Below are positions 16,326 through 26,370 of a stretch of DNA of 64,000 nucleotides, piece by piece. The stretch lies in NCBI GenBank assembly GCA_016840165.1, contig JAEOSU010000076.1, positions 1 to 64,000 on the forward strand, in the 5' to 3' direction. The notes beneath the pieces were generated by a model. It saw only the letters and a program-made list of their open reading frames with translations. It had not been told where the DNA came from and did no database searches. The position numbers and the translations under genes are program-made. How positions within the stretch are numbered: the first letter of the stretch is position 1; each line of letters opens with the position of its first letter. This DNA is from Promethearchaeota archaeon (GTDB taxonomy: Archaea > Asgardarchaeota > Lokiarchaeia > Sigyniarchaeales > SOKP01).

Positions 16326-17396
16326 GTGAAAATAATGCTGAATAACAATTCTCTTATAGAATTAGCAAAAATAAAACCAGATGTTAAAAGAAAAAGAATC
16401 TCTAGTTATGATAAAACTGGAGCTAATAATGATTTTGTTATATTAAAGGCAAATTCTAAATATGAAATCTGCGATATTAAAAGTGCGGGTTGTATCAAGC
16501 ATATTTGGATGACACCAACATCATTAGAGCCTTACTATTTAAGAAAAGTTTTAATGCGAATGTGGTGGGATGATGAAAAAGATCCTTCGGTTGAAGTTCC
16601 ACTCGGGGATTTTTTTGGAGTAGGACATGGAAAAACAGTAAATTTTTCGAGCACACCTCTTTCAATGGGACCTGAAGAAGGTAAGAGTTTTAATTGTTTT
16701 TTCCCTATGCCTTTCTCTAAAAGAGCTAAAATTGAAATTGAAAGCGAATCCGACCGTGGAATGGGGTGTTATTTTTATATTGACTATGAGGAATATCCCG
16801 AATTAAACGATGGATATGGAAGATTTCATGCAACTTGGAATAGAGAAAATCCTTGTAAAGGTAATAATTATAATCTAGGAAGGAAAGTAGAATTAATTAT
16901 GAAAAAAAATAAATCTCATGAAGCAGATTATCTTATACTTGAAGCGGAAGGAGAAGGACATTACGTTGGATGTCACTTAGATATTCATAACCTATTAACC
17001 TCCGAGCATGTGCATAGAAAGGATAGTTATTGGCCTGGTGAAGGAGATGATTATATAGAAATTGACGATGGAGAAACAATATTATACGGAACTGGTACAG
17101 AGGATTATTTCTGTGGGGCTCATTGTCCAACGCAATTTTTTTGTTCCCCCAATTTTGGAATTACTTTACCGGGAGGAAAGAATTGGAGTGGAAAAATATC
17201 TTATTATAGGTATCATATAGAAGATCCTATTTATTTTCATAAAAATATCAAAGTAAAGATAGAACATGGTCATGCAAATCAGCGTTCTGATGATTGGTCT
17301 TCAACGGCTTATTGGTATCAGATTGAACCTCATAAAACTTTTAAACCAATTCTTCCAGTTAGCAAGAGATTGCCAAGAGAAGATCATAGTGAATAA
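16326..17396 (+). CDS. DUF2961 / GH172-like protein
   Basis: A 356-residue protein of the DUF2961 family, members of which include the GH172 glycoside hydrolases and difructose-anhydride-forming enzymes. Characteristic stretches are GCIKHIWMTPTS, RMWWDDEKDPSVEVPLGDFFGVGHG, and the late DGETILYGTGTEDYFCGAHC followed by YRYHIEDPIYF. The acidic residues in PLGDFFG and GTGTEDYF are probably at the active site, by family analogy. No signal peptide is visible, so it should be cytosolic. The start is GTG at 16326 or the ATG nine bases later. Carbohydrate substrate is unknown and no sugar genes adjoin it. Confidence 0.85.
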   Translation: MKIMLNNNSLIELAKIKPDVKRKRISSYDKTGANNDFVILKANSKYEICDIKSAGCIKHIWMTPTSLEPYYLRKVLMRMWWDDEKDPSVEVPLGDFFGVGHGKTVNFSSTPLSMGPEEGKSFNCFFPMPFSKRAKIEIESESDRGMGCYFYIDYEEYPELNDGYGRFHATWNRENPCKGNNYNLGRKVELIMKKNKSHEADYLILEAEGEGHYVGCHLDIHNLLTSEHVHRKDSYWPGEGDDYIEIDDGETILYGTGTEDYFCGAHCPTQFFCSPNFGITLPGGKNWSGKISYYRYHIEDPIYFHKNIKVKIEHGHANQRSDDWSSTAYWYQIEPHKTFKPILPVSKRLPREDHSE

Positions 17397-17529
17397 GAAG
17401 AATTTACTTTTTTGGAAAAAAATTAATAATTAGCAATAAAAATCCATGAATAAAATTATTATCTGACAAACTGCGTTATTATGATTTTTAACCTAAAGGT
17501 TTTTTAAGAAAATTTACATTCATAACATT

Positions 17530-17898
17530 ATGACGTTAGCAAAAAAAGATGCTCCTAAGAGCTTTATTCCAACTTTTATGATATGGATTGCTCTTTGTAA
17601 TATTGTGGCTATAATTTTGGCAGTCTTATGGTATATTTATTTCCCTGAGAGCTTTTTCTTTAATGCGATGATCTCAATGATAATCATAATTGCGATAAAT
17701 GTTCTTAGCATCATATTGTTATATCCAGTGCCAATTAGGGATCCTATAAGACCATTTTTAAAAAGCGCAATAATTTGGTATATCGTGATTTCAATAATAT
17801 ATATTATTTTAGGTGGTTTCATCGCACTAATCCCTGGAACTATACAATTATTTGGAGATCTTTGGTTTCATTGGAAGCTGAATAAGTTGACAGGATGA
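17530..17898 (+). CDS. Hypothetical membrane protein, four spans
   Basis: A 122-residue protein with about four hydrophobic segments (residues about 13-35, 42-64, 80-100 and 100-115) separated by the PVPIRDPIRPFLKS loop. No family was recognised. It stands alone between the GH172-like gene and ahcY. Spacing and codon use are like its neighbours, so it is probably a real gene with unknown function. Confidence 0.65.
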   Translation: MTLAKKDAPKSFIPTFMIWIALCNIVAIILAVLWYIYFPESFFFNAMISMIIIIAINVLSIILLYPVPIRDPIRPFLKSAIIWYIVISIIYIILGGFIALIPGTIQLFGDLWFHWKLNKLTG

Positions 17899-18052
17899 TT
17901 ATCAAGAGATATCATCTTTATTGGATAAAGAGCCGTATTTATAGGCTTTAATCATAAAGAATTAAAGAGTTTTTTTAAGCCAATATGCTAGCTATATTTT
18001 TAAAGAACAAATTTGGATTAATAAATTAAAAAAATAAATAAAAAATAATTAT

Positions 18053-19321
18053 TTAAGTACCTTCTTCATATCCATGGATATAATTATATTGTTCTTCAGT
18101 TAACTCGTCAATTTCGATACCCATAGATTTCAACTTTAAATAGCCTACTTGATCATCGATATCCACAGGGATTTCCATTATACCAGGTTTAAATTGGGTC
18201 CTATTCTTAACTATATATTCCGACATGAGAGATTGTAAAGCAAAGGACATATCCATAACTTCACTTGGATGACCTTCAGAAAGAACAAGATTAGCGAGTC
18301 GTCCTTTTGCGAGTAAATAGATTTTCTTCCCATCAGGAAAAATTAACTCCTCGACATTACTTCTTATAGGTTTAATCTCTTTTGCATATTCATAGAGTTG
18401 TTTAGTAGGAATTTCAATATCAAAATGCCCGAGATTACCCAGAATTGCTCCCTCCTTTAAAAGGTTAAATGCTTCTTCAGTAGGTGGGATAACATGTTTA
18501 CATCCTGTCGCAGTAAGTATAATATCGGCAATGGGTAGCGCTTCTTTAATCGGCATCACTTGATATCCAACAAACCGAGCTTGAAGTGCTTTTATAGGAT
18601 CCACTTCAGTAACTATTACATCTGCTCCAAGACCTTTTGCTCTTAAAGCCATTCCGGAGCTACAATGCCCATAGCCTCCAATTACTACTGTTTTTCCAGC
18701 AAAAAGGACATGCATCCCATAAATTGCGGATATCACACCTTGACCGGTTCCTAACTCATTATCAAATTGATTCTTACATTTCGCGTTATTTACAGGAAAC
18801 AAGGGAACTTTTAAAACACCCTTCTTGTCCATTGCTATAAATCTTTTTATTCCAGTAGTTGTTTCTTCTTGGCATCCAAATATTGTGCCATTAGCCAGTA
18901 GATCAGGATATTCTTGATGAGCAGTGACAATCATGTCTGCTCCATCATCAATTAAAATATTAGGTTTGGCATCTAAACATTGTCGAATACACCAATAAAA
19001 TTCATCATCAGTATTACCGTGCCAAGCAAAGACATTTATATCTTCTTCTACTAAAGCCGCAGAAACGTCATCTTGAGTTGATAATGGATTGCTTCCACAT
19101 AGATACACTTCAGCGCCACCTGCTTTTAAAGTTCGAGCGAGATTCCCTGTCTCTTTTGTTACATGGAGACATCCTGCGATTGTAATTCCTTGTAGAGGTT
19201 TTTCTTTAGCAAATCTGTCCCGAATTACCTTTGCGGTGACTGGCATTTTATTTTCTGCTATATATAATGCCTCTCTACCTTTTTCTGCTAATGAAATATC
19301 AGCAACTTTATAATTTACCAT
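18053..19321 (-). CDS. ahcY: S-adenosylhomocysteine hydrolase
   Basis: A 422-residue NAD-dependent enzyme that splits S-adenosylhomocysteine, the product of SAM-dependent methylations, into adenosine and homocysteine. Recognised by ITIAGCLHVTKETGNLARTL near the N-terminus, NAKCKNQFDNELGTGQGVI, the NAD-binding GYGHCSSGMALRAKGLGADV with VTEVDPIKALQA, and the shorter archaeal-type C-terminus. It lacks the long extra segment found in many eukaryotic enzymes. It is transcribed divergently from the Lrp-type regulator; the 134-bp gap could hold control sites for both. Confidence 0.96.
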   Translation of the reverse strand: MVNYKVADISLAEKGREALYIAENKMPVTAKVIRDRFAKEKPLQGITIAGCLHVTKETGNLARTLKAGGAEVYLCGSNPLSTQDDVSAALVEEDINVFAWHGNTDDEFYWCIRQCLDAKPNILIDDGADMIVTAHQEYPDLLANGTIFGCQEETTTGIKRFIAMDKKGVLKVPLFPVNNAKCKNQFDNELGTGQGVISAIYGMHVLFAGKTVVIGGYGHCSSGMALRAKGLGADVIVTEVDPIKALQARFVGYQVMPIKEALPIADIILTATGCKHVIPPTEEAFNLLKEGAILGNLGHFDIEIPTKQLYEYAKEIKPIRSNVEELIFPDGKKIYLLAKGRLANLVLSEGHPSEVMDMSFALQSLMSEYIVKNRTQFKPGIMEIPVDIDDQVGYLKLKSMGIEIDELTEEQYNYIHGYEEGT

Positions 19322-19455
19322 TTTTATATTCTCACATTTTTGTGAATATTAGGATTTTTAATTTTGAGTTAAATATAAATATTTTTCTGAAAATATGTAT
19401 ATCATAGCTTATCTTTTTTAAGCAATTTACCAGTAAAAATTTCCTCAAATAAATC

Positions 19456-20409
19456 ATGCCCCAAAATAAACTTATATCTCCGCCTAAAATAATAAAAAAG
19501 CTAGAAAATACTTCCAAAATAAAATTTTCAAAAGTAGCAGAAGATTTAGATATTACAAGAGTAACTCTCCAAAATAGAATGACTAATCTAAGAGAAAAAC
19601 AAATTATTTCTGATTTTACAATTACTATTAATCCAAATATTCGACCAAACTTAAAATACGTATTTATGGAAATAAAAACAAATCCGAAAGAACCATTTTT
19701 AGTAAATGAATTATTTGAAATACCTCAGTTGAAGATATTAGATGGGATTCTTGGGGAATTCTCTTTAATTGCGATGTTTATTTTCAAGGATTTAGGAGAT
19801 TTCAATAATTCACTTAGCAAAATCGATTCTGTAATGGCGTACTCTTATTTTAAGAAATATCAATTTATTGAAACAATTAAAATATACAAAATAAATAGCT
19901 TTCGATTAAATACGGTAAAATCAATTCTAAAGGATCTTGATGAAAACGATTTTCTTATTTTAAAAATTTTACAGGACAAGCAAACTTCAAAATTACTTTC
20001 TACCTATGAGATTAAAGAAATTTTTAAGAAAGATTATAAAATTACAATTTCTCAATCAACAATTCATAAAAGAATAAAAGATATGGAGCAGGAGGGAGTA
20101 ATTCTAAATTATTCCATTAGATTTAATCCAAAGTTGATTGGTTATAAGGGAAAGTTTTATGTGAGAATAAAACCAAAAAATCCTGCAAAGTATGATACAA
20201 TCGCTGAAAACTTAGAAAATAGTGAATATATCACGGATCTATTCAGAATTGGAGAACAATATGGATTACTAGCTATAGTTAGAGTGAAAGAAATAGACGA
20301 TTATGGAACATTTATAAAAAATATTTATGACACTGAAGATATAGAAGACACATTCACAAATTTCGCCTTAGATGAGCTTAAACCATTTACTAACTTCACC
20401 CTTTTTTAA
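19456..20409 (+). CDS. Duplicated Lrp/AsnC-type transcriptional regulator
   Basis: A 317-residue protein consisting of two Lrp/AsnC-like halves. Each half has a winged helix-turn-helix: KFSKVAEDLDITRVTLQNRM in the first (residues about 22-45), ITISQSTIHKRIKDMEQEGV in the second (about 195-215). Each is followed by a ferredoxin-like ligand domain. In the first half the FTITINPNIRP strand replaces the common PxxLG motif; in the second YSIRFNPKLIGYKGKFYVRI is typical. It stands divergent to ahcY and just upstream of arcS. An effector cannot be predicted, though the divergent arrangement suggests it might control ahcY. Confidence 0.78.
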   Translation: MPQNKLISPPKIIKKLENTSKIKFSKVAEDLDITRVTLQNRMTNLREKQIISDFTITINPNIRPNLKYVFMEIKTNPKEPFLVNELFEIPQLKILDGILGEFSLIAMFIFKDLGDFNNSLSKIDSVMAYSYFKKYQFIETIKIYKINSFRLNTVKSILKDLDENDFLILKILQDKQTSKLLSTYEIKEIFKKDYKITISQSTIHKRIKDMEQEGVILNYSIRFNPKLIGYKGKFYVRIKPKNPAKYDTIAENLENSEYITDLFRIGEQYGLLAIVRVKEIDDYGTFIKNIYDTEDIEDTFTNFALDELKPFTNFTLF

Positions 20410-20475
20410 TTCTGAGTGAAAAAATGACATTACATGAATTTATTTAATATTGAATAATTTCTTCATTTGTAGAGA

Positions 20476-22557
20476 ATGGACTTATTTTTTGATCTCAAAA
20501 GGAAAAAAATTGGATATTCCCGGATTGGGCGAATACATCTATCATCTAAGATTAAAACCTATTTTAAAACCCCCAACTTAGTCATTCCGATGACAAATAC
20601 CTTAATTAGCAATATGAATTTCTTAGAATATTTCGAAACTCATGAGGTCTTTTTTATTACTAAACAGATCTTCTTAAAAATTGGATTTCTACGCGACAAA
20701 TTCAAAAATACAAGCTTTATATATTCCCATAACGGTACGATCGCAAAGTTTAAACAAATTCTAAATAAAAATCCAAATATTTTTACCCAAGATAATGTAA
20801 TCTCGATTATTCCTTTTAATGTACCGACCACATCAATCGAAAAAGATTTTGCTACGCAAGAAATCGGAATTTATCTCAATCATGTGAAAAGTGTATTAGA
20901 GGCATACCCTAATAGCAATTTTGGATTTACTATCAGGATTTTTGATTATTCCGAGTTAATAGATTTGTATATTCCATTAATAAAAGCAAATAATAATATT
21001 AAAATATTAAATTTTGCTGATTTGTTTGATAGTTTTAAAAATTTTAGGGCAATTCTTAGAATTATTAATAATGTTAAGCTCGAACTCAACAATAATCTCG
21101 TTTTAATGGCTTCAGGCCGATTAATTCCTAAGTATTACCCATTCTTAATATATTTGGGATTTGATCTGATTGATAGTTCTTATATGATGTACCTTTCCGC
21201 AGAGAATTTTTATAATACAACTGAAGATTTATTACCTATATATAAACTTAAAGATTTACCTTGTCCGTGTATTGCATGTTCAGGAAAATTAAAAAATCTC
21301 TTACAGGATAAATATTCGCAAGAGAAGATATTACTACTTACACTCCACAATTTAATTTCGGCAAAAATATATATGAATAAAATTAAGCAATTTTTAGATA
21401 CTGAAGATTATAGGTCATTCTTAGAAAAGACAACTCATGATGATACTTTATTATATTCAAGTTTAAAGACATTAGATAAAGAGTTTTTTGAAAGTCTCAG
21501 ATTAGAGACTCCATTATTATCAACAAGCACACTAGTTAAATGTATTGGTCCAATTTCATATCATAGACCCGATTTTAAGGAGTTTAGAGACAGAGTTGTA
21601 AATAACTTCATACCAGAGCCATGGACGAAATTAATAATAATTTTACCGTGTTCTGCGAAAAAACCTTATTCTGAGTCTAAGTCGCATAAAAAATTTTATA
21701 AGGTTATAAGAAAATTTCCTGAATTTCCTGATTTTCAAGAATTTATTTTAACTTCTCCTTTAGGAGCAATTCCAAGGCAATTAGAAAACATATACCCTGT
21801 CAACTCTTATGATATTCCGGTTACAGGAGATTGGGATCAAGAGGAGATATATATTTCCGCAGAGATGTTAACCAGCTTATTAAAGAAATACGATAATGCA
21901 ATCCCAATAATCTGTCACTTAAAGGAAGGAGGATATTCCTCAATTATAGAAGAAGTAATCAAAAAAGTTGATCACAAGTTTTATTTTACTGAATCTGATG
22001 ATAATCTTACCTCTAAGAATGCTTTAAAATCATTAGAAGAGAAGATAGAAACTTTAAAAAATAGCAAAATTGATGTCTTAAATCCTTCAACTCTCCAGCC
22101 TCTTATTACCAATTCATGGACAAGAAAATTTATTAAAATTGCGGATTATCAGTACGGGGCAGACTCTGGTATGAAACTTTTTGCCAATGGAGTAAAAATG
22201 AGAAGAAATCGGGCTAAAACGAAAATTGAAATCATCGATCAAAAAAGTAATGAATCTATCGGGAAATTTGACTTGAATAAGGGTCAAATTGAATTGACAA
22301 TAGCTGGTGCTGAACAATTATTCCCGTATAGAAGTGATGGTAATTATCTCGTGTTTGATGGTGAAAAAGTTAAAGGAAGTAATCTATTTAGACCAGGAGT
22401 AATTGAATTTAGTCCTAATATATTACCCCAAAGTAACATTGCTATATTAGACAAAAATAAACAAAAAATCATAGCCGTTGGAAATGCAATTATTGGTTCG
22501 AATAATATTAGAAATATTAAAAAAGGATTAGTAGCTGAAATCTATGAGAAGCTCTAA
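20476..22557 (+). CDS. arcS: Archaeosine synthase subunit ArcS
   Basis: A 693-residue protein for converting preQ0 to archaeosine at position 15 of archaeal tRNA. The N-terminal TGT-like domain (residues 1-340) contains the cysteine cluster PCPCIACSGKLKNLL. The middle domain carries the diagnostic ILPCSAKKPYSESKSHKKFY (about 390-410), the lysine-bearing motif that forms the lysine adduct. A PUA domain ends the protein (about 545-693; SGMKLFANGVKMRRNRAK...). It overlaps the downstream radical SAM gene by 14 bp, exactly the partnership known for the ArcS-RaSEA complex. Confidence 0.93.
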   Translation: MDLFFDLKRKKIGYSRIGRIHLSSKIKTYFKTPNLVIPMTNTLISNMNFLEYFETHEVFFITKQIFLKIGFLRDKFKNTSFIYSHNGTIAKFKQILNKNPNIFTQDNVISIIPFNVPTTSIEKDFATQEIGIYLNHVKSVLEAYPNSNFGFTIRIFDYSELIDLYIPLIKANNNIKILNFADLFDSFKNFRAILRIINNVKLELNNNLVLMASGRLIPKYYPFLIYLGFDLIDSSYMMYLSAENFYNTTEDLLPIYKLKDLPCPCIACSGKLKNLLQDKYSQEKILLLTLHNLISAKIYMNKIKQFLDTEDYRSFLEKTTHDDTLLYSSLKTLDKEFFESLRLETPLLSTSTLVKCIGPISYHRPDFKEFRDRVVNNFIPEPWTKLIIILPCSAKKPYSESKSHKKFYKVIRKFPEFPDFQEFILTSPLGAIPRQLENIYPVNSYDIPVTGDWDQEEIYISAEMLTSLLKKYDNAIPIICHLKEGGYSSIIEEVIKKVDHKFYFTESDDNLTSKNALKSLEEKIETLKNSKIDVLNPSTLQPLITNSWTRKFIKIADYQYGADSGMKLFANGVKMRRNRAKTKIEIIDQKSNESIGKFDLNKGQIELTIAGAEQLFPYRSDGNYLVFDGEKVKGSNLFRPGVIEFSPNILPQSNIAILDKNKQKIIAVGNAIIGSNNIRNIKKGLVAEIYEKL

Positions 22558-23635
22558 TGAGAATGATTCATTAATCGTGAAGATTAAACAAAATAGAAAG
22601 AAATTTATTCAAAATAGAACCAAATCGTCAAGCATAGTACTCGATAAACCCGTCAGTTTTTGGATCAAAGAGGACCGATTATTAAATAAGAAAGGTAAAG
22701 AATTTACAATAATATTACGAACCAGAGGTTGCAGTTGGGCTTTAGGAGATTCGGGGGGGTGTTCGATGTGTGGATATATAGGAGATTCGAACATTGATCC
22801 AGTCGATCCTGAGCAAATTCTCCATCAGTTTGAATATGCTATGAAAGCTAAAGAACATGAAATTATTTCATCCAAGGATGATTTTGTGCTTAAAATTTTT
22901 AACTCAGGCAGTTTTTTCGATGATGAGGAGATTCCAGAGAATATTAGAGCCAAAATATATGATAAGATTAAAAATTACGATAAAATTAAGGAAGTTGTTA
23001 TCGAATCTCGTGCTGAATATTTAACAGAATCTAAATTAGATGCTATACAGAATGCTTTGCAAGATAAATATGTGGAAGTAGCAATTGGTCTTGAAAGTGT
23101 TGATGATCATATTCGAAATAATTATATTAATAAAGGATTACTATACGATGATTTTTTAAAAGCAGTAGAGTTATGTAAAGAATTTAATTTAGGGATAAGA
23201 GTTTATTTACTTTTTAAACCACCATTTCTCAACGAACAAGCAGCTATTGATGACTGTATCAATTCGGTAAATACTTTAATCAATCTACACGTGAACACTA
23301 TCTCAATTAATCCAGTAAATATCCAAAAAGGATCATATGTAGAATATCTTTGGTACCAAAACCGATATCGACCACCCTGGTTTTATTCTCTTATCAAAGC
23401 TTTAAAAAAAATACTTTTAAGTAGAAGAGATGAAATTTCTACTCGTATTATTTCTGATCCGTCTGGAGCAGGCACAAAGCGAGGGATTCATAACTGCCTC
23501 AAGAGAGAATGTAATGAAAATATGCTATCCTTATTAAGAAACTTTGTTATCACTCAAAATGTTGAAGATTTATTAAAAGACGTTCCTAAATGTGATTGTA
23601 AATTAGAATATAAATTAAAAAAATTGTATATGTGA
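22544..23635 (+). CDS. raSEA: Radical SAM archaeosine lyase RaSEA
   Basis: A 363-residue radical SAM enzyme and partner of ArcS; the pair attaches lysine to preQ0-tRNA (ArcS) and then cleaves the lysine adduct to give archaeosine. The cluster-binding cysteines lie in RGCSWALGDSGGCSMCGY (near residues 63-80), an unusual spacing for radical SAM proteins but normal in this and the Elp3-like subgroup. Also seen are FNSGSFFDDEEIP, VVIESRAEYL and AIGLESVDDHIR. The 14-bp overlap with arcS implies co-translation. Two C-terminal Cys pairs (NCLKRECN and CDC) fit the family. Confidence 0.92.
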   Translation: MRSSNENDSLIVKIKQNRKKFIQNRTKSSSIVLDKPVSFWIKEDRLLNKKGKEFTIILRTRGCSWALGDSGGCSMCGYIGDSNIDPVDPEQILHQFEYAMKAKEHEIISSKDDFVLKIFNSGSFFDDEEIPENIRAKIYDKIKNYDKIKEVVIESRAEYLTESKLDAIQNALQDKYVEVAIGLESVDDHIRNNYINKGLLYDDFLKAVELCKEFNLGIRVYLLFKPPFLNEQAAIDDCINSVNTLINLHVNTISINPVNIQKGSYVEYLWYQNRYRPPWFYSLIKALKKILLSRRDEISTRIISDPSGAGTKRGIHNCLKRECNENMLSLLRNFVITQNVEDLLKDVPKCDCKLEYKLKKLYM

Positions 23636-23902
23636 TCCATTGATAAAGAAACACTTGATATTTTTTTGGCTTTTATAAAGAATGTCTAAAATTTAACATC
23701 AAATTAACGAATATAATAAAAAATTCTTGAATAATATTCTAATCTGAGCATTTGGTTATCAAATTTTACACTAAGAAGAAAAATTTTGTCAATTCTTGCT
23801 CAATCGCATTCAAAAATGTAAAATACACATGGAAAAAAGTTATATTTAAATAGTAGGTTTCAATGTTCTATTTTAAATTTTAATAATTAGTTAGGGTAAA
23901 CC

Positions 23903-24151
23903 TTGAAAAACTGGGTCAAATTAAGCTTGTTCTACCTCGGGGACTCTAAAAAGAACCGTATTTTTAGAGCGAAAAGATGGAATAAAAATCTTGAAAAAGT
24001 AACTCATAAACCCATTTTTACCGAGGAATATGAAGAAATCGGTATAATAAAAGAGATTTTTGGTCCTATTAATTTACCATTTATTTCAGTTAAAGCTCAT
24101 CATAAGACCCAGATAAATTCTAATAGTAATTATTATGTAAAAATTCACTAA
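23903..24151 (+). CDS. gar1: H/ACA ribonucleoprotein protein Gar1
   Basis: An 82-residue beta-barrel component of the archaeal H/ACA RNP, which directs rRNA pseudouridylation together with Cbf5, Nop10 and L7Ae. The core [21 protein letters not shown] is diagnostic. A TTG start is used. The next gene is tfb, the same gar1-tfb pairing as in many archaea. A strong TATA-like element (TTATATTTAAATAG, about 23841-23855) lies upstream in a 267-bp gap where nothing else was recognised. Confidence 0.88.
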   Translation: MKNWVKLSLFYLGDSKKNRIFRAKRWNKNLEKVTHKPIFTEEYEEIGIIKEIFGPINLPFISVKAHHKTQINSNSNYYVKIH

Positions 24152-24183
24152 GAATTATTGAATTCCCCGATAACCATTCTAAG

Positions 24184-25149
24184 GTGAAAAATATTTCAAG
24201 CTGGAATGATATAAAATTAATCCCACCCGAAAGAATAAAGAGTGAAAATAATATTTGTTCTGAATGTGGAAAAAATATTCTTTTCGATGAAAATAGAGGG
24301 TTATTGGTATGTGAAGAGTGTGGTTTGGTGCATTCAGAAAATCATATTGATCATGGCCCTGAATGGCGAGCTTTTGATGCGGATCAGAAGAAAAAACGAA
24401 CCCGAACAGGAGCCCCAATGACATATATGATCCATGATAAGGGCTTATCAACCATGATCGATTGGAAAAACAGAGATATTTTTGGTAAAGAGATTCCTGC
24501 AAAATTGCGAGGGCAGATCTATCGACTTCGTAAGTGGCAGAGTCGAATTAGAGTTTCCGATGCTACTGAACGTAATCTTACTTTTGCTTTGAGTGAATTA
24601 GATAGAATGGCCTCAAATTTAGATCTGCATAAAAATATTCGTGAATGCTCAGCAAAGATATATAGAGACGCAGTAGAAGCTCATTTAATCCGTGGTAGAA
24701 GTATTGAAGGAGTAGCTGCAGCAAGTCTATATGCTGCCTGTCGCATGTATAAAATTCCTCGTACTCTCAATGAAATTGCTGAAGTAGCAAGAGTAGATAA
24801 AAAAGAAATTGGTAGATCATTTCGATTCATTTCCAATGAATTAATGCTTAATCTAAATCCCACAAAAGCCTTAGATTTTCTTACACGATTTATTTCTGAG
24901 CTTGAATTATCTCCATATTGCCATAAAATGGCTAAAAAAGTAATTAAGATGGCTGAATTACGTGGCTTAACCTCGGGTAGAGGCCCCACGGGAGTGTGTG
25001 CAGCAGCAATTTATGCCGCTTCGATTTTAACAAAAGAGAGAAGAACTCAACGAAAAATTGCGAAAATTAGTCAAGTCACAGAAGTGACTGTGAGAAATAG
25101 ATTTTCTGAATTAATTGATAATTTGGATTTAGGGATAAAAAGTAAATAA
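24184..25149 (+). CDS. tfb: Transcription initiation factor B (TFB)
   Basis: A 321-residue TFIIB homologue that bridges TBP-DNA and RNA polymerase. The N-terminal zinc ribbon (residues about 22-47) has CSECGK and CEECGLV. It is followed by the B-reader/B-linker region with GPEWRAFD and RTRTGAP, then two cyclin-like repeats (about 115-210 and 215-310) with [18 protein letters not shown] and [18 protein letters not shown]. The start is GTG at 24184. It closely follows gar1 and is probably co-transcribed. Confidence 0.97.
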   Translation: MKNISSWNDIKLIPPERIKSENNICSECGKNILFDENRGLLVCEECGLVHSENHIDHGPEWRAFDADQKKKRTRTGAPMTYMIHDKGLSTMIDWKNRDIFGKEIPAKLRGQIYRLRKWQSRIRVSDATERNLTFALSELDRMASNLDLHKNIRECSAKIYRDAVEAHLIRGRSIEGVAAASLYAACRMYKIPRTLNEIAEVARVDKKEIGRSFRFISNELMLNLNPTKALDFLTRFISELELSPYCHKMAKKVIKMAELRGLTSGRGPTGVCAAAIYAASILTKERRTQRKIAKISQVTEVTVRNRFSELIDNLDLGIKSK

Positions 25150-25318
25150 CCCAAATATTCTTTTTTTTTATTTAATACTTTTATAAATTCTCTTGCCAAA
25201 ACGATAATATTATCTACTAAGAATAAGAGCAGTAATAATATCTTCATATCACACCATTTAAAGATTGCATTTTTATTCATTTATTTTATCTATTATTCAA
25301 TTTGATAGGTTAAATCAT

Positions 25319-25669
25319 ATGAAGTCAGAAAGCCCAAGATTGATTAATCAGACGGACGTTAATTATTTTTTGCATCGTGTTAAAAAAAATTTTCCGAATT
25401 TTGTGGCGGGAGTGATTACAGATCGTAATGGATTTCCAATAGGATCTCATATCTCGAAACGACTTTGGGTTCATGAAAATACTTTAGCACTCTGGGCAAT
25501 TTCTAAAAATAAAGAGTTGGTGATAAGAGAACCCAATTTAGTCCAGTTGAAGTTTGATATTGATAAGAGGAAGAAATATAAACTTTATATATTAATTGAA
25601 AAATCAAAAAACCATAAAGCAAAACTGAAAGTACTAAAGCAGATGATTAAATCTCAAGAGTTATTCTAG
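25319..25669 (+). CDS. Roadblock/LC7-like protein
   Basis: A 116-residue protein with features of the roadblock/LC7 fold: an N-terminal helix and the strand pair VAGVITDRNGFPIGSHIS (about residues 25-42), where the hydrophobic-strand/DxxGxPI pattern is typical. It then has ENTLALWAIS, and a beta-strand segment KKYKLYILIEK. I chose the ATG at 25319; the 18 extra upstream codons to 25265 are A+T-rich and unlike the family. Such small roadblock proteins are numerous in Asgard archaea and are thought to work with small GTPases; no GTPase gene adjoins this one. Confidence 0.6.
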   Translation: MKSESPRLINQTDVNYFLHRVKKNFPNFVAGVITDRNGFPIGSHISKRLWVHENTLALWAISKNKELVIREPNLVQLKFDIDKRKKYKLYILIEKSKNHKAKLKVLKQMIKSQELF

Positions 25670-25813
25670 TGAGAATTGGGTAGTCTTTATGTAATATTTC
25701 AAATTATTAGGATAACCTTAAATTAATTAATGTGTCTCATTAAATTTTTATAGATAAAAGGTTATTTTTATACTATATTCGCTATTATTTGTTGAAGATT
25801 TTGAATATAATAT

Positions 25814-26314
25814 GTGGATTCATTGAGAAAATTGGTGAACCTATTGAGTTATTCTGAAGATGAGGCAAAATTAAAGGGAATTATTAAGGAGATTATCAAT
25901 AGCACCCCAGGGTTAAAAAACGTTATAATCATCGATGATACAGGTATCACCATTTTGAGTGAGTCAAAATTCAATTTTCCCTCGGATGATGATATTTCTG
26001 TAGAAAAGATCGGAGCTATTGGAGGTGCTGTATTTACTGCGGGTCAGGAACAAGGACACATTTTAGGGTATGGAAATATAAGTCTGCAAATCACCGAATA
26101 TGATAAGGGATTTTTGTTTTCATTAAAAATTGGAAAAGGAGTTCTATGTATTGCTACTGATACAAATATTCAGATTGGGTATATTCGAGCATTAATGAAA
26201 AGATGGGCACCAATAATCGCTAAAATCTTAAATAGTTATCTCCAAACAAATCAAGAAGATATAAACAAGGAACTAAAAGATTTATTTAGTTCCGATACTA
26301 TTGGCATGTATTGA
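25814..26314 (+). CDS. Roadblock/LC7 domain protein
   Basis: A 166-residue protein with a roadblock/LC7 domain occupying residues about 22-140. STPGLKNVIIIDDTGITILSES is the first helix-strand unit, VEKIGAIGGAVFTAGQE the central helix and FSLKIGKGVLCIATDTNIQIGYIRALM the closing strands and helix. This domain is shared with MglB and dynein light chains. The start is GTG at 25814. It lies after another roadblock-like gene, 145 bp downstream, in the same direction. A role as a GTPase-regulating platform is possible but not shown here. Confidence 0.75.
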   Translation: MDSLRKLVNLLSYSEDEAKLKGIIKEIINSTPGLKNVIIIDDTGITILSESKFNFPSDDDISVEKIGAIGGAVFTAGQEQGHILGYGNISLQITEYDKGFLFSLKIGKGVLCIATDTNIQIGYIRALMKRWAPIIAKILNSYLQTNQEDINKELKDLFSSDTIGMY

Positions 26315-26370
26315 TGGAATTTAGAGGAAATTCAGCATATATTGTAGCCTAAAACACTAACTCCTTTTGT

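Noticed and set aside
24179..24502. Minus-strand open frame across the tfb zinc ribbon
   Set aside because: It is the antisense shadow of a strongly conserved gene and has no family features.
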